Assembly: GCF_001659685.2 (NCBI RefSeq)
Contig: NZ_LXYE02000016.1
Coordinates: 1 to 64,000, forward strand
Direction of reading: 5' to 3'
From: Labilibacter marinus
GTDB lineage: Bacteria > Bacteroidota > Bacteroidia > Bacteroidales > Marinilabiliaceae
Length of the DNA stretch: 64,000 bases
A model generated the notes under the pieces. The model was not told the DNA's origin, ran no database searches, and saw only the letters and a program-made list of their open reading frames with translations. How positions within the stretch are numbered: the stretch's first letter is position 1; each line of letters opens with the position of its first letter. Made by a program: the position numbers and the translations under genes. This document shows, in pieces, positions 62,006 through 64,000 of the stretch.

Positions 62006-62941
62006 ATGAACACTAAAAAGTACCTAATCATATTATTAGCCATTATTGGGGCTGGGGCAATTTATTATTTTACACAATCTAAAAGTACCATTGAAGATGA
62101 GTTTGATATTGCCCTTGAGGATGTTGAGCTAGTAGATGAAATAAGTATTATTAAGGAAGGTGGAGAAGTAGAGTTAAGGCGAATCGATAGGCAATGGACT
62201 TTAAAGGATTTTAATCAAGTTTCTCAAGCAAGAGTTCAAAACCTACTTTCTTTTTTAGAAACACTAGCTGTGAGTAGCCCAATTACTGGACCTAAAGGTC
62301 AAGAGGGAATAAGTGAAGCAATAGGAGAAGGTATTCATATATCATGTAGTTCCGAAGGTAAAGAAATGTTTGAGCTTTTCCTGATACAAAACCCTAAAGG
62401 TTTAAAGGGTAACTTTGCTTATAAGCCGAATCATAAATACCTGGTACAGTTAGTTGGTTCAGTTGACTTAAGTGAAATGATTTCAGGCGAGTCATCTTTT
62501 TGGCAAAGCAAGTCTATATTCTCGGTTCAGGCCAGTATTATTAAAAAGATTGAGCTTGATTGGCAAGATGAAATGAAGAACTTTACAATTTCGTCTAACA
62601 CAAAAGGTGGTTTTTATTTTTATCGAGATAAATCGAATGAAACAGCCAATGCCGATGAAAATAAGCTAAAGTATTATAGCTACGAGTTTGCCAATGTTCA
62701 TATGGACATTAAAAATGAAAAATATAAGCAACTTGCGGGAAAACTGTTGTGTAGTGTTGAATTAATGGATACCAATGCCAGAAAATCAGGAGCTTCCTTT
62801 TATCAATTGCTAAACAATAATAACGAAGTGGATAAAAACCATTTGGTAGTTCATATTCTCAATACAGAAGTATGGGGCAAAGTATCATATGTAAAGATGA
62901 GCCCAATATTAAAACAAGCCGATTTTTTCCTATCTAAATAA
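62006..62941 (+). CDS. DUF4340-domain protein
   Basis: 311 residues. N-terminal membrane segment (YLIILLAIIGAGAIYYF), then the DUF4340 pattern: DEISIIKEGGEVELRRIDRQWTLKDFNQVSQARVQNLLSFLETL. DUF4340 proteins often accompany GldG-type ABC auxiliary proteins, as here, so it may be a periplasmic partner of that transporter. The 250 bases after it lead to dnaN. Confidence 0.85.
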   Translation: MNTKKYLIILLAIIGAGAIYYFTQSKSTIEDEFDIALEDVELVDEISIIKEGGEVELRRIDRQWTLKDFNQVSQARVQNLLSFLETLAVSSPITGPKGQEGISEAIGEGIHISCSSEGKEMFELFLIQNPKGLKGNFAYKPNHKYLVQLVGSVDLSEMISGESSFWQSKSIFSVQASIIKKIELDWQDEMKNFTISSNTKGGFYFYRDKSNETANADENKLKYYSYEFANVHMDIKNEKYKQLAGKLLCSVELMDTNARKSGASFYQLLNNNNEVDKNHLVVHILNTEVWGKVSYVKMSPILKQADFFLSK

Positions 62942-63192
62942 TCTGTTATAGTTTAAAACATAGTGAAATAGCTGCTCTTTTTTACTGAATATTTATCTCC
63001 TCGAACGCTTATTTTTAATATATTTGAAGAGTGTTCATAAAAGCTAATAAGTACTTTGGCTTAATTTTGGTTAAATCAAAGAATTAGTTTATTATTACGT
63101 TCACTAAATAAATTAAAAAGTAAGTTTTTAAACTGTTCATTGCTAGGAGGTAAAAGGCGTAGTAAAGAACACTTAAAGTTAAATTATTCAAT

Positions 63193-64000
63193 ATGAAATT
63201 TGTAGTTTCAAGTTCTGAGCTTCTTTATCACTTACAGGCGGTAAGTCGTGTTGTTAGTAATAAAAGTACTATTCCAATTTTGGAGAATATTTTATTTGAG
63301 TTAGGCGAAGGGAAATTAACCATTACAGCATCAGATTTAGAATCAACCATGGTTACGTCTATGGCTCTTGATAATATTGAGGGTGATGGAACCATTGCTT
63401 TGCCAGCTAAAATTTTACTTGAAACGTTAAAGAAATTTCCAGAGCAACCTATCACTTTTGATATTGCAATGGATACCAAAAAAGTGGATATCATTACCGA
63501 TAAAGGTAAGTTTAGCGTAATAGGTTTAGATGGAGATGAGTTTCCTGAAATCCCATCGATTGATGCCGATAAAGCTTCTCGTCTACAAGTGCCAGCTTCG
63601 TTAGCTCTTTCAGGAATTAATAAAACATTATTTGCTACGGCAGATGACGAGCTTCGTCCGGTAATGAATGGTATTTTAATTGAAATGTCGCCTGAGAACT
63701 TGACTTTTGTGGCTAGTGATTCTCATAAGTTAGTACGTTACCAACGTACCGATGCTACTACTGAGTTTACGTCGTCGTTTATCTTACCTAAAAAACCAGC
63801 TTCGTTTTTAAAGAATGTGTTGGTAAAAGAAGATGGTGATATCTCTATTGAGTTTGACGATAAAAATGCTTTCTTCCAAATGGAAAACCACCAGTTGGTT
63901 TGTCGTTTAGTGGAAGGAAATTACCCAAGTTATAACGCTGTTATTCCTCAGGATAATCCAAATAAAATTATTATTAACCGTCAAGAGGTGGTTAACTCAT
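63193..64000 (+). CDS. dnaN: DNA polymerase III beta sliding clamp, 3'-truncated by window end
   Basis: First 269 residues from ATG 63193, with no stop before the window ends. MKFVVSSSELLYHLQAVSRVVSNKSTIPILENILFE is the clamp N-terminus; FSVIGLDGDEFPEIPSI and LRPVMNGILIEMSPENLTFVASDSHKLVRY mark domain 2. The ring tethers replicative and translesion polymerases, including the DinB-type enzyme whose QIRLF motif should bind it. Upstream TAATTTTG (63062-63069) is a possible -7 box. Confidence 0.96.
   Translation, partial: MKFVVSSSELLYHLQAVSRVVSNKSTIPILENILFELGEGKLTITASDLESTMVTSMALDNIEGDGTIALPAKILLETLKKFPEQPITFDIAMDTKKVDIITDKGKFSVIGLDGDEFPEIPSIDADKASRLQVPASLALSGINKTLFATADDELRPVMNGILIEMSPENLTFVASDSHKLVRYQRTDATTEFTSSFILPKKPASFLKNVLVKEDGDISIEFDDKNAFFQMENHQLVCRLVEGNYPSYNAVIPQDNPNKIIINRQEVVNS

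Overview
This window is AT-rich chromosomal DNA from a member of the Bacteroidota, most likely a free-living, probably marine, gliding-type member of class Bacteroidia (Marinilabiliales-like; the exact taxon is an inference). The phylum call rests on several things seen directly. There are promoters of the Bacteroidota type, TTG-N19-21-TAnnTTTG. There are gliding and type IX secretion (T9SS) genes: gldF, gldG, two PorP/SprF proteins and two proteins with gliding-associated C-terminal (CHU_C, type B) sorting domains. DUF4199, PRiA4_ORF3-miaA and surE-lpxB neighbourhoods point the same way.

Layout. 1-3.7 kb: a carbohydrate-acid catabolic group (zinc-type dehydrogenase cut by the window edge, KduD-like SDR, MaoC-type hydratase, beta-propeller lactonase). 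3.7-4.65 kb: a 58-residue gene and a membrane protein whose natural N-terminus is broken by a TGA. 4.66-10.85 kb: an SOS-like mutagenesis module (second DnaE, Y-family polymerase, and an XRE/S24 self-cleaving repressor). A REP-associated transposase with its palindromes has inserted in the middle and truncated a RhuM gene. 10.9-12.1 kb: a YciO/Sua5 protein and a stable-RNA operon, SRP RNA-tRNA-Thr-tRNA-Tyr-tRNA-Thr-tRNA-Gly. 12.4-16.8 kb: DUF4199, a membrane glycosyltransferase, a methyltransferase, miaA with its PRiA4_ORF3 partner, and a cytochrome c lipoprotein.

16.9-26.4 kb is a sulfur assimilation region: O-acetylhomoserine sulfhydrylase-type enzyme, an Omp85-type barrel, an Rrf2 regulator, a chemoreceptor, cysK, cysJ, cysI and DUF2061. 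A shared short palindrome lies upstream of the Rrf2 gene and of cysK. 26.5-34.5 kb: cold-shock-domain protein, LarE, AcnB, nitroreductase, MacB-type permease and a Bax-like glucosaminidase. 34.5-45.3 kb: a polysaccharide deacetylase lipoprotein, then the T9SS surface module. That module has a 2134-residue adhesin with an IgGFc-binding-type N-terminus and three tandem ~313-residue super-repeats, PorP/SprF, a small CHU_C protein and a second PorP/SprF.

45.4-53.6 kb: an AsmA-like protein, gap, a 43-residue lipoprotein, an ACT-domain protein divergent from dapA, a nitroreductase, an Ldh2-family dehydrogenase and an outer-membrane protein. 53.9-64 kb: pheT, surE, a small membrane protein, lpxB, gldF, gldG, a small anchored protein, DUF4340 and the start of dnaN, which runs off the window.

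No rRNA genes, CRISPR arrays or prophage were seen. The parts most worth following up are the interrupted mutagenesis module with its perfect palindromic operator, the candidate Rrf2 sulfur regulon, the super-repeat adhesin operon, and the TGA-interrupted membrane protein.
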